Shown: positions 1 to 6,444, counted from the first letter of the stretch. The stretch: 6,633 nt of DNA from an uncultured Collinsella sp. (GCA_902470265.1 CABRFW010000094.1:1-6633); one strand, 5' to 3'. Translations and numbers: made by a program. Notes: generated by a model not told the origin, from the sequence alone.

Positions 1-1504
1 GGTACATCGCCGCCTCGAGCACGTGGTCCTGCGTCACTTGCTCGCTCTCGGCGACGTCAGCGATTGTACGCGCGATACGCACCAGGCGTACGATGCCGCG
101 GCCCGTGAGATGTGTGCGTTTGGATAGGCCGAGTACGCATTTCTCGGCAGCATCATCGAGCTCGAAGGTCGAAACGACGCCGTCAATGGACCGCGTCTCG
201 TCATCCTCGGCCTCGGCATCCGCATCGTCCATACGGGACTCGCGCCAGGCGCGAAAGGCACGACCGCGCACAACGTAGTCACGTAACTCGGCCGACGACA
301 TACCCTCCGCACCCTCGATAATCACTTGAGGGTCGGGACGGGTCACATCGATCATCATGTCGATACGGTCGGCCAAGGGACCGCGCAGTTTAGACCGATA
401 GCGCTCGACCATCGCCGCCGAGCAGCGACACGGTACCTCGCGATCGCCCAAAAAGCCGCAGGGGCAGGGATTGCTCGCAGCCAGCAGCTGAAAGCGCGAC
501 GGGAAGGTAAAAGCCCCGTCGACGCGTACGATCCTCACATAGCCGCGCTCGATGGGCTGACGCAGCGTCTGCAGCACGCCAGTGGGAAACTCGGCTAGCT
601 CGTCCAAAAAGAGCACGCCGCCATGAGCTAGGCTAATTTCGCCCGGATGCACTGGACGTCCGCCGCCGATGAGGCCCGCGGTCGAAATGCTGTGATGCGG
701 GCTGCGGAAGGGGCGATGCCCCGCAAGCAGTCCATCGATGTTCTCGCCCAAGACCGAATGGATGCACAGCGCCTCTTGCTGATCCTCGAGAGAAAGCTCG
801 GGCAAAATGCCTGTCATGCGCCGCGCAAGCATGGTCTTGCCCGAACCAGGCGAGCCGATCATGAGCAGTCCGAGCTCGCCGGCGGCCGCAAGCGCCATGC
901 CGCGCTTGGCGACCTCCTGTCCCAGTACGTCGGCATAGTCGAGCTCGGGCTCAAAGGTCGCCTCGACACCCTCGGAATCCAAGTAGTGCCGTGCGGCATC
1001 GCCCATGCCGTGAGCAAGCTGAGACAGATGGTCGATAAAGCCGCAATCCACGCCCGCGAGTGGCACATGCTGGTCGGACCTGCCGGCGATAAAAGACAGC
1101 CCCATGTCGCGAGCCAATAGCTGAAACGCCACCTCGCCTTTGACAGGAAGCACCGTGCCGTCCAAGCCGAGCTCGCCGGCGATAAGACAACGATCGAGGT
1201 TGTCGCGGGGAATCTGACCATCGGCCGCTAGAACCGCGATGGCGATGGGCAGATCAAAGCCGCTACCGGTCTTGCGAATATCGCCGGGCGCCAGATTGAC
1301 CGTAATGCCCGAGCGCGGGATCTCAAAGCCGGCCGAGCGCATCGCACAGCGAATACGACCACGTGACTCCATCACCTCCATACTCGGGATGCCGAGCATC
1401 TGAATGCCCGGAACGCCGCCGGCAAGCGAGACCTCGACCGTGACGTGAATCGCCTCGACGCCGCGGATGCAGGCCGCGTGAACGGCAAACGTCTCGAACG
1501 CCAT
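1..1504 (-). CDS. comM: ComM/YifB family AAA+ ATPase (Mg-chelatase-like), 3'-truncated by window edge
   Basis: ComM is a hexameric AAA+ helicase that promotes branch migration when transformed single-stranded DNA recombines into the chromosome (shown in Vibrio and Acinetobacter). It is often misnamed Mg-chelatase. I translated the minus strand from the ATG at 1504-1502, and the frame stays open for 501 codons to the edge. The N-terminal ChlI-like domain (about residues 1-180) begins MAFETFAVHAACIRG. Walker A is GSPGSGKT at about 217-224 and Walker B is GGVLFLDE at about 295-302. A Cys cluster, NPCPCG...CRC, has cysteines at about 347, 349, 359 and 361. It is followed by RYRSKLRGPLADRID (arginine-finger/sensor region) and the C-terminal LTGRGIVRLVRIARTIADV helix block. 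The family is about 500-510 aa and usually ends shortly after the ...YR reached at position 1, so only a few codons are missing. The start has an AGGTG Shine-Dalgarno at 1510-1514 and overlaps the yraN stop. An acidic run, DDADAEAEDDE (about 426-436), sits in the linker before the C-terminal helices. The assignment to this family is firm; a role in competence is inferred. Confidence 0.95.
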   Translation of the reverse strand, partial: MAFETFAVHAACIRGVEAIHVTVEVSLAGGVPGIQMLGIPSMEVMESRGRIRCAMRSAGFEIPRSGITVNLAPGDIRKTGSGFDLPIAIAVLAADGQIPRDNLDRCLIAGELGLDGTVLPVKGEVAFQLLARDMGLSFIAGRSDQHVPLAGVDCGFIDHLSQLAHGMGDAARHYLDSEGVEATFEPELDYADVLGQEVAKRGMALAAAGELGLLMIGSPGSGKTMLARRMTGILPELSLEDQQEALCIHSVLGENIDGLLAGHRPFRSPHHSISTAGLIGGGRPVHPGEISLAHGGVLFLDELAEFPTGVLQTLRQPIERGYVRIVRVDGAFTFPSRFQLLAASNPCPCGFLGDREVPCRCSAAMVERYRSKLRGPLADRIDMMIDVTRPDPQVIIEGAEGMSSAELRDYVVRGRAFRAWRESRMDDADAEAEDDETRSIDGVVSTFELDDAAEKCVLGLSKRTHLTGRGIVRLVRIARTIADVAESEQVTQDHVLEAAMY

Positions 1505-1989
1505 CACGACACCTGCCAATCGAACGCGTTGTACTGGTGCTCGATCTCGGCGATATGCCCGTCGCGGATGGTGACGCCCACGGCATCGAAGCGAATCGCC
1601 TTGAGCGGATAATGCTCCATGAGATAGCAACTTGCGATGCGGCGGTAGCGGCGTTGCTTTTGGGCGTCCACGGCCTCCTCGGGAAAGACCCGCGTGTTGC
1701 AATCCAGCGCAACGCGTCTGGTCTTGACCTCGGCCATCACCACGACATCGTCGAGCTCATCGAGCAGCACCAGATCGGCCTCGCCCTCGGTGCAACGATA
1801 ACCCTGCTCCAGCAAGGTGTAGCCGCGCTCGTTAAAGTAGTCGATGGTGATCAGCTCGCCTAGCATGCCCAGCTCGCGGGGACTGAGTCCCTTGATAAAC
1901 TCGGGCGTCATCGCCCCACAGTCGAGCTCGCCGTTTTCCCAACGCTCCTTGAGCTGCTGCGTCTTGCTCTTTTTGCTTGCGGCACTCAT
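1504..1989 (-). CDS. yraN: YraN family UPF0102 nuclease-fold protein
   Basis: The UPF0102/YraN family has a Holliday-junction-resolvase/restriction-endonuclease-like fold and is presumed to act on DNA, but no firm biochemical role is established. The 161-aa product shows the family core: GELITIDYFNERGY (about 44-57), EGEADLVLL (about 68-76, acidic E70 and D72), AEVKTRR (about 86-92, E87 and K89), a basic DAQKQRRYRRIA helix (about 108-119) and RFDAVGV (about 133-139). E-D...E-x-K is the usual PD-(D/E)XK-type arrangement. The first 38 or so residues, rich in Lys/Glu, precede the normal family start and make it longer than the typical 115-125 aa. I chose the ATG at 1989 because AAAGGAG lies 5 nt upstream; the frame stays open further upstream, but that extension runs into a terminator hairpin and lacks homologous character. 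The stop overlaps the comM start (TGATG), so translation of the two is probably coupled. Confidence 0.92.
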   Translation of the reverse strand: MSAASKKSKTQQLKERWENGELDCGAMTPEFIKGLSPRELGMLGELITIDYFNERGYTLLEQGYRCTEGEADLVLLDELDDVVVMAEVKTRRVALDCNTRVFPEEAVDAQKQRRYRRIASCYLMEHYPLKAIRFDAVGVTIRDGHIAEIEHQYNAFDWQVS

Positions 1990-1994
1990 GGGGT

Positions 1995-2001
1995 CTCCTT
2001 T
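1995..2001 (-). promoter_or_regulatory. yraN ribosome binding site
   Basis: On the minus strand this reads AAAGGAG, 5 nt before the ATG at 1989. It decides the start: the in-frame codons further upstream (extending to 2121) have no comparable site. Confidence 0.8.
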
Positions 2002-2087
2002 CCCGCACACTGCATTGCCCCGATGATGAGGGCACCTTTCATGCGGGTAAGTACCGGAAGCAAACCAAAAGCTGACCAAATGCCGAC

Positions 2088-2129
2088 AAAAAACGGGCCG
2101 TACGCAGCAATGCTGCTGCATACGGCCCG
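2088..2129 (-). terminator. Intrinsic terminator downstream of rnhB
   Basis: The stem pairs 2094-2109 with 2114-2129: nine GC-rich pairs, one C/A mismatch (2103/2120), then six more pairs, closed by a 4-nt ATGC loop. On the minus strand the hairpin is followed directly by six Ts (2093-2088). It begins about 50 nt after the rnhB stop. The T tract is only on the minus-strand side, so it terminates minus-strand transcription. It separates rnhB from yraN-comM. No convincing sigma-70 promoter is visible in the 98 nt between this terminator and the yraN start. Confidence 0.9.
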
Positions 2130-2178
2130 CTACCAGCAGGTTTATAAAACCACATAGGTCCCTGTCTCCACAATTGGC

Positions 2179-2967
2179 CTAGAAAAGGCGTTCAGTCTGC
2201 AGAAAGTTTCCGCAAAAGCTCACGCGGTGCAGCGGACAAAGTCCATGTTTGCGAATGGCCTCGATGTGCTCGGGGCTCGCATAGCCCTTCGACTCGGCCA
2301 GATGGTACTCGGGGTACTCGGCGTCGTACTCGACCATCATCTCGTCACGCGTGACCTTGGCCATGATGGACGCTGCGGCGATGCAGGCGATCTTGGCATC
2401 GCCTTTCACCACATCGCGCTCGTTAGGAACAGCGCCCAAGGGGTTGCCATCCATGAGGACGCAGTCGGGTTCAAGTCCCGTATCGGCCACGGCGCCCGCA
2501 ACGGCGGTACGGATAGCACGGGCCATGCCCATCTCATCGATATCCTTAGGCGCGATATGGCAAAAACCGATCGCCGTCGCCACCTCGGCAATCTTCACTG
2601 AGAGCAACTCGCGGCGCGCCGGCGTGAGCTTTTTGGAATCGTTGATGCCCCAGACGCGCGGCTCCATGGGAAGGCACACGGCACACACGGTTAAGGGACC
2701 CGCTACCGAGCCGCGGCCCACCTCGTCGACACCAACGACCACCCCATCGCCGCCAAGCTCATGCATAAGCTCGTACATGTCATTGACGCGCTCGCGCTCG
2801 GCAAGTTCCTTAGCATGGCGTTTGAGGGCGCGTTCACAAGCCTTGATCACCTGCTGGCGCGGGTCCTCGCGATAATGCTCCACGAGGGCGGGGATCTCCT
2901 CAAACGTTGCGCTCGCTAGCTCTCCGGCAACCTGCGATGCCGAAACCGAGCTCGTCATATTGGCCAT
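2179..2967 (-). CDS. rnhB: Ribonuclease HII
   Basis: RNase HII is a cytoplasmic endonuclease that cleaves the RNA strand of RNA-DNA hybrids and starts removal of single ribonucleotides misincorporated in DNA. From the chosen start the product is 262 aa. Residues 1 to about 75 form a helical, charged N-terminal region like that of the longer Bacillus-type enzymes (…YELMHELGGDG). The catalytic domain follows with GVDEVGRGSVAGP (D81, E82 and the GRG motif), INDSKKLTPARR, VLMDGNP (D173), GDAKIACIAAASIMAKVTRD (D208, the fourth acidic residue) and the C-terminal GYASPEH…HGLCPLHRVSF motif. All four DEDD metal ligands are present. I preferred the ATG at 2967 to the upstream ATG at 2985 because AAGGAGGG lies 6 nt before it; using 2985 would place the Shine-Dalgarno inside the gene. 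The gene is flanked by terminators on both sides, with only 29 nt between the upstream terminator T tract and the start codon. Confidence 0.97.
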   Translation of the reverse strand: MANMTSSVSASQVAGELASATFEEIPALVEHYREDPRQQVIKACERALKRHAKELAERERVNDMYELMHELGGDGVVVGVDEVGRGSVAGPLTVCAVCLPMEPRVWGINDSKKLTPARRELLSVKIAEVATAIGFCHIAPKDIDEMGMARAIRTAVAGAVADTGLEPDCVLMDGNPLGAVPNERDVVKGDAKIACIAAASIMAKVTRDEMMVEYDAEYPEYHLAESKGYASPEHIEAIRKHGLCPLHRVSFCGNFLQTERLF

Positions 2968-2973
2968 ACCAGG

Positions 2974-2981
2974 CCCTCCTT
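2974..2981 (-). promoter_or_regulatory. rnhB ribosome binding site
   Basis: On the minus strand this reads AAGGAGGG, a near-perfect Shine-Dalgarno 6 nt before the ATG at 2967. It sets the start six codons inside the longest open frame. It overlaps one end of a 10-bp palindrome, TTGCATGCAA (2980-2989), that contains the rejected upstream ATG. Confidence 0.8.
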
Positions 2982-2996
2982 GCATGCAAATCAGAT

Positions 2997-3026
2997 AAAA
3001 AGAAGGGCCACCCGAAGGTGACCCTT
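2997..3026 (-). terminator. Intrinsic terminator downstream of rplS (UUCG tetraloop)
   Basis: A 10-bp stem (3003-3012 with 3017-3026, including one G·U pair) is closed by a stable UUCG tetraloop. On the minus strand it is followed by CTTTTTAT. It starts about 34 nt after the rplS stop. Every element of a strong rho-independent terminator is present, yet the rnhB start is only 29 nt beyond the T tract. rnhB therefore needs either read-through or a promoter overlapping this hairpin. Confidence 0.92.
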
Positions 3027-3060
3027 GTGTCCAAACGAGTGGACAGACGCTGCGATCTAC

Positions 3061-3402
3061 TTAGCGCTTCTCGGGGATGCGAGCAGCCTTGCCCACCTTG
3101 TCGCGGAGGTAGTACAGCTTGGCGCGACGGACGCGACCATGACGAACGACCTCGAGCTTGGCGATCTTGGGGCTGTGAAGCGGGAAGGTACGCTCAACAC
3201 CGACACCGAAGGACATCTTGCGGACGGTGAAGGTCTCGCGGGCACCGGCGCCGGCCATGCGGATGACGTCGCCCTGGAAGACCTGGATGCGCTCGCGGTC
3301 GCCTTCCTTAATGCGGTAGTGAACCTTGACGTTGTCGGCGACGCGAACCTGAGGAATGTCCTCGCGGATCTGCTGACGCTCGATTGCGCGGATGTAATCC
3401 AT
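3061..3402 (-). CDS. rplS: 50S ribosomal protein L19
   Basis: L19 is a large-subunit ribosomal protein located near the 30S-50S interface. The 113-aa product matches the family length (about 113-118 aa) and its conserved blocks: MDYIRAIERQQIREDIP at the N terminus, VADNVKVHYRIKEGDRERIQVFQG, TFTVRKMSFGVGVERTFPLHSP, and the L19 signature VRRAKLYYLRDKVGKAARI near the C terminus. I chose the ATG at 3402 because AAGGA (3410-3414) lies 7 nt upstream; an in-frame TTG two codons earlier is too close to that site. The gene has its own promoter and a structured leader, and ends in a strong terminator. In many actinobacteria lepB follows rplS; here rnhB follows directly. Confidence 0.98.
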   Translation of the reverse strand: MDYIRAIERQQIREDIPQVRVADNVKVHYRIKEGDRERIQVFQGDVIRMAGAGARETFTVRKMSFGVGVERTFPLHSPKIAKLEVVRHGRVRRAKLYYLRDKVGKAARIPEKR

Positions 3403-3426
3403 GTGCAATTCCTTACTCTTCTAGAG

Positions 3427-3450
3427 GTGCCGTACCACTCTGGCCGGCAC
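3427..3450 (-). promoter_or_regulatory. Hairpin in the rplS 5' leader
   Basis: On the minus-strand transcript GTGCCG-GCCA pairs with UGGU-CGGCAC: ten pairs with one G·U, one bulged A, and a 3-nt GAG loop. It lies between the predicted transcription start and the rplS Shine-Dalgarno, and a small CTCT-AGA-AGAG hairpin follows just before that site. Leaders of L19 genes carry structured autoregulatory elements in some phyla, for example the Firmicutes L19 leader. Whether this hairpin is such an element is inference. Confidence 0.45.
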
Positions 3451-3471
3451 GTAGTTGAACAAACGTATTCG

Positions 3472-3499
3472 AGTATACACGCGCGGGTTTCTGCTGCAA
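3472..3499 (-). promoter_or_regulatory. Candidate sigma-70 promoter for rplS
   Basis: On the minus strand the -10 is TATACT (3477-3472), one mismatch from consensus. The -35 candidate is TTGCAG (3499-3494) with a 16-bp spacer; only its TTG matches well. Upstream lies an A/T-rich run containing GTAAAAAATTG and TCTTTTT, resembling an UP element as seen at ribosomal-protein promoters. Predicted initiation is near 3465, giving a leader of about 63 nt. Confidence 0.55.
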
Positions 3500-3545
3500 G
3501 AACAATTTTTTACGCAGACAAAAAGACAAAACCCGCACATGATAA

Positions 3546-3573
3546 CCGTCCGCCTCACGAATGAGACGGACGG
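3546..3573 (-). terminator. Hairpin terminator downstream of ppdK (UUCG tetraloop)
   Basis: A 12-bp stem (3546-3557 with 3562-3573, one G·U pair) is closed by UUCG and lies about 39 nt after the ppdK stop. The stem is very stable, but what follows on the minus strand is TTATCATG rather than a clean T tract. T-rich runs (TTTT, then TTTTT) come only about 15-25 nt later. Termination may be incomplete, or the hairpin may mainly stabilise the mRNA 3' end. A run of seven C residues (minus strand, 3585-3579) precedes the stem. Confidence 0.7.
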
Positions 3574-3612
3574 CATGAGGGGGGGCTACGTTAGGCGTCT
3601 GAACCCAAAACG

Positions 3613-6363
3613 TTACGCGGAGCGCTTCGCCTCGAGCTTGGCCTGGGCGGCAGCCAGGCGTGCGAGGGGCACGCGGTAGGGCGAGCAGGACACGTAGTCC
3701 ACGTCGGCCACATTAAACAGGCCCTTGATGGACTTGGGGTCGCCGCCGTGCTCGCCACACACGCCAAAGTGCATGTCGGGGTTGGTGGCGCGACCCTTCT
3801 CCACGGCCATGCGCACGAGCTCCAGCACCGCCGCGTCGATGGTCTCGAAGGGGTTGTCCTTCAGAATTTTCTTATGCATGTACAGCGGGATGAACTTGGC
3901 CTCGGCATCGTCACGGGAGAAGCCGAAGGTGGTCTGGGTCAGGTCGTTGGTGCCAAAGCAGAAGAAGTCTGCGTGATGGGCAATCTCGTCAGCGACCATG
4001 CAGGCGCGCGGCAGCTCGAGCATCGTGCCCACGGGAATATTGAGCTCGACACCCTCTTCGTCGGAAACCTCGGCGATTACGCGCTCGATGACCTCGCGAG
4101 TCTGGACATGCTCAGCCGTGATGGAAACGAGCGGAACCATGATCTCGGGATGCGGGTCGACGCCCTCCTTGATAAGGCGGGCAGCGGCCGTGGCGACGGC
4201 GCGAACCTGCATGAGCGGCAGATCGCTAAAGACGACGGACAGGCGAACGCCGCGCAGGCCGAGCATGGGGTTCGACTCGACCATGCCGTCGATACGACGC
4301 AGGCGGGCGCGCAGGGCTGCAAGCTCTTCCTCGCTGGCGCCGGCGGCTTCCTTCTTGGTGATGGCGACCTCGAGCTCGCGAGGATTATCCAGGAACTCAT
4401 GAAGCGGCGGATCGAGCAGGCGGACGACCACATCGCGACCGGACATGGTCTTGAACATCGCCAGGAAGTCCTCGGTCTGAACCTTGAGCAGGTCGGCCAG
4501 GGCCTGCTGCTTCACGGCCTCATCGTCAGACAGGATAAAGCTCTGGATGATGTTCTTGCGGTCGCCCAGGAACATGTGCTCGGTGCGGCACAGGCCAATA
4601 GCCTCGGCGCCAAACTCGAGGGCGAGCTCGGCATCCTCGGGATTGTCGGCGTTGACGCGCACATGGTTGGCATGGCCGCCGGTCTCGTCCAGGCGAATCT
4701 CGTCGGCCCAGGACAGGATGGTATCCAGATCGCCGGTGAGCTCGGCGGAGACCAGGTCAACGGCGCCGTCGACGACGGTACCCTGGGTGCCGTCGATGGA
4801 GATGACATCGCCCTCGCGCAGCACGCGGTCACTGCCCTCGATACGCACGACCTTCTCAGCAGAGTCGATGTGGAAGCGCTCAACGCCGCAGACGCAGGGC
4901 GTACCCATGCCGCGGGCGATAACGGCGGCATGGCTCGTCTTGCCACCATGGCTGGTCAGAATGCCCTCGGCGGCGACCATGCCCTTCAGGTCGTCGGGGT
5001 TGGTCTCCCAACGAACCAGAATGACCTTGTGGCCCTCGTTGGCGCGCGCGACGGCGTCGTCGCTCGAGAACACGACCTCGCCCACGGCGGCACCGGGGCT
5101 GGCATTAAGACCGCTGGCGAGAGCCTCGTACTTCTTGGAGGAGTCGAACTGCGGGTGAAGAAGCTGGTCGAGTTGCGCGGGATCGATGCGGCTCACGGCC
5201 TCTTCGCGGGTGATCAGGCCTTCCTCGACCATTTCGATGGCGATGCGCAGGGCGGCAGTGGCGGTGCGCTTGCCCACGCGGGTCTGGAGCATCCAGAGCT
5301 TGCCCTGCTCGATGGTGAACTCGATATCGCACATATCGCGGTAATGATCCTCGAGCGTCAGGAACACGCGCTCGAGCTCCTCACCTGCGGACTCGAGGCC
5401 CGGGGTGGTCTTGAGGTCAGCGATGGGCTCGGTGTTGCGGATACCGGCGACAACGTCCTCGCCCTGGGCGTTTACCAAAAAGTCGCCGTAGAACTCTTTG
5501 GTGCCGTCGGCCGGGTTGCGCGTAAAGGCGACGCCCGTCGCCGAGGTCTCGCCCTTGTTGCCAAAGGCCATGGCCTGCACGTTGACGGCGGTGCCGAGGT
5601 CGTCGGAAATGCCATGCTGCTTGCGGTAGATGCAGGCACGCTCGTTCATCCAGCTGCCAAAGACGGCCTGAATGGCAAGGCGTAGCTGAAGCTCCGGGTC
5701 GTGCGGGAAGACGGGCTTGCCGTCAGCGACCTCGAGCTCGGGATACAGGGCGGCATCGACGTTCTCGGAGAAGATGCCCTTAAAGGTCTCGACGAGTTCC
5801 TGCAGGTCCTCGGCCGAAAGCTCGGAGTCGACGCGAACGCCGGCGACCAGGCGGGCCTGGGTCAGGGCGTTCTCGAACAGGTCGGCATCGACACCCATGA
5901 CGACGTTTGAGAACATCTGGATAAAGCGGCGGTAGCTATCCCAGGCAAAACGCGGGTTTCGCGTCTGGGCAATGAGACCCTGAACGGAGTCGTCGTTGAG
6001 ACCCAAGTTGAGGACCGTGTCCATCATACCGGGCATGGAGAACGGAGCGCCCGAGCGAACCGACACGAGCAGCGGATCGGAGGCGTCGCCGAGCTTTTTG
6101 CCGCAACGGGCCTCGAGGTCTGCCTCGGCAGCAACGATCTCATCGAGTGCGCCCTCGGGCCACACGTTGCCGGCACCGGAGTACTCGACGCAAGTCTGGC
6201 AGGTAATGGTAAAGCCACCGGGAACCGGCAGGCCGATACGGCTCATCTCGGCAAGGTTTGCGCCCTTGCCGCCAAGCACGAAGTTCATGGACTTGTCGCC
6301 CTCAGTGACACGGGTGCCCTGGGCATCGGTTCCAAAACGGTAAACCCTCTTGCAATCGCTCAC
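3613..6363 (-). CDS. ppdK: Pyruvate, phosphate dikinase
   Basis: This cytoplasmic enzyme interconverts pyruvate + ATP + Pi with PEP + AMP + PPi. It serves PEP synthesis, or PPi-driven glycolytic flux in anaerobes. The product is 916 aa, slightly longer than the usual 870-890. The N-terminal ATP-grasp domain has GGKGANLAEM (K33) and LLVSVRSGAPFSMPGMMDT (R103), and closes with LQTRVGKRTATAALRIA. The swivelling phosphohistidine domain has HGGKTSHAAVIARGMG with catalytic H478 and, two residues before it, T476, the residue regulated in plant and some bacterial enzymes. The C-terminal TIM-barrel PEP/pyruvate domain has GLCRTEHMF (R593), VVRLLDPPLHEF (R648), GTMLE (E783), FGTNDLTQTTFGF (N806, D807) and GVCGEHGGDP (catalytic C869). 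All expected catalytic residues are present. I chose the GTG at 6363 because AAGGGGAA precedes it by about 7 nt; another in-frame GTG at 6384 has no comparable site. The gene appears monocistronic. No PDRP-type regulator lies in the window. Confidence 0.98.
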   Translation of the reverse strand: MSDCKRVYRFGTDAQGTRVTEGDKSMNFVLGGKGANLAEMSRIGLPVPGGFTITCQTCVEYSGAGNVWPEGALDEIVAAEADLEARCGKKLGDASDPLLVSVRSGAPFSMPGMMDTVLNLGLNDDSVQGLIAQTRNPRFAWDSYRRFIQMFSNVVMGVDADLFENALTQARLVAGVRVDSELSAEDLQELVETFKGIFSENVDAALYPELEVADGKPVFPHDPELQLRLAIQAVFGSWMNERACIYRKQHGISDDLGTAVNVQAMAFGNKGETSATGVAFTRNPADGTKEFYGDFLVNAQGEDVVAGIRNTEPIADLKTTPGLESAGEELERVFLTLEDHYRDMCDIEFTIEQGKLWMLQTRVGKRTATAALRIAIEMVEEGLITREEAVSRIDPAQLDQLLHPQFDSSKKYEALASGLNASPGAAVGEVVFSSDDAVARANEGHKVILVRWETNPDDLKGMVAAEGILTSHGGKTSHAAVIARGMGTPCVCGVERFHIDSAEKVVRIEGSDRVLREGDVISIDGTQGTVVDGAVDLVSAELTGDLDTILSWADEIRLDETGGHANHVRVNADNPEDAELALEFGAEAIGLCRTEHMFLGDRKNIIQSFILSDDEAVKQQALADLLKVQTEDFLAMFKTMSGRDVVVRLLDPPLHEFLDNPRELEVAITKKEAAGASEEELAALRARLRRIDGMVESNPMLGLRGVRLSVVFSDLPLMQVRAVATAAARLIKEGVDPHPEIMVPLVSITAEHVQTREVIERVIAEVSDEEGVELNIPVGTMLELPRACMVADEIAHHADFFCFGTNDLTQTTFGFSRDDAEAKFIPLYMHKKILKDNPFETIDAAVLELVRMAVEKGRATNPDMHFGVCGEHGGDPKSIKGLFNVADVDYVSCSPYRVPLARLAAAQAKLEAKRSA

Positions 6364-6368
6364 GATAC

Positions 6369-6376
6369 TTCCCCTT
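6369..6376 (-). promoter_or_regulatory. ppdK ribosome binding site
   Basis: On the minus strand this reads AAGGGGAA within a longer purine run, with the GGGG 7 nt before the GTG at 6363. It supports the GTG start over the in-frame GTG seven codons upstream. Confidence 0.7.
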
Positions 6377-6438
6377 CCATGCACTTACGCGCACGACCGT
6401 GGTAACGAATCGACCCGCCAGATGCGGGCCGTGAGGGA

Positions 6439-6444
6439 ACTATA
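6439..6444 (-). promoter_or_regulatory. Candidate -10 element for ppdK
   Basis: On the minus strand this reads TATAGT, one mismatch from consensus, and would initiate near 6432 for a leader of about 68 nt. No good -35 hexamer lies 16-18 bp upstream (the positions read like TCAAGC/CTCAAG). If real, the promoter may depend on an activator, which fits the repeats found further upstream. The leader has a small CCCGC-ATCTG-GCGGG hairpin at 6414-6428. Confidence 0.4.

Noticed and set aside
1..1504. Naming the AAA+ protein a magnesium chelatase subunit
   Set aside because: The N-terminal ChlI-like domain, Cys cluster and RIARTIAD C terminus are ComM/YifB features, and no tetrapyrrole genes are nearby.
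1990..2121. In-frame upstream extension of yraN to an ATG at 2121
   Set aside because: It would start inside the terminator hairpin and encode a Cys/His-rich stretch without homologous character. The ATG at 1989 has a strong Shine-Dalgarno.
2139..2151. Small inverted repeat GGTTT-ATA-AAACC after rnhB
   Set aside because: Only five weak pairs, next to a far stronger terminator; likely incidental.
2968..2985. Upstream ATG for rnhB at 2985
   Set aside because: The only good Shine-Dalgarno (2974-2981) lies downstream of it and is correctly spaced for the ATG at 2967.
3748..5685. Very long open frame (645 codons) on the plus strand opposite ppdK
   Set aside because: It is a shadow of the GC-biased ppdK codons. 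The translation is low-complexity Ala/Gly/His/Leu/Asp with no recognisable domain, while the opposite strand encodes a full PPDK with every catalytic residue.
6360..6380. Six-codon upstream ORF (ATG at 6380) whose stop overlaps the ppdK GTG
   Set aside because: Its ATG abuts and its codons are the ppdK Shine-Dalgarno purine run, and it has no ribosome binding site of its own. Most simply a by-product of that run.
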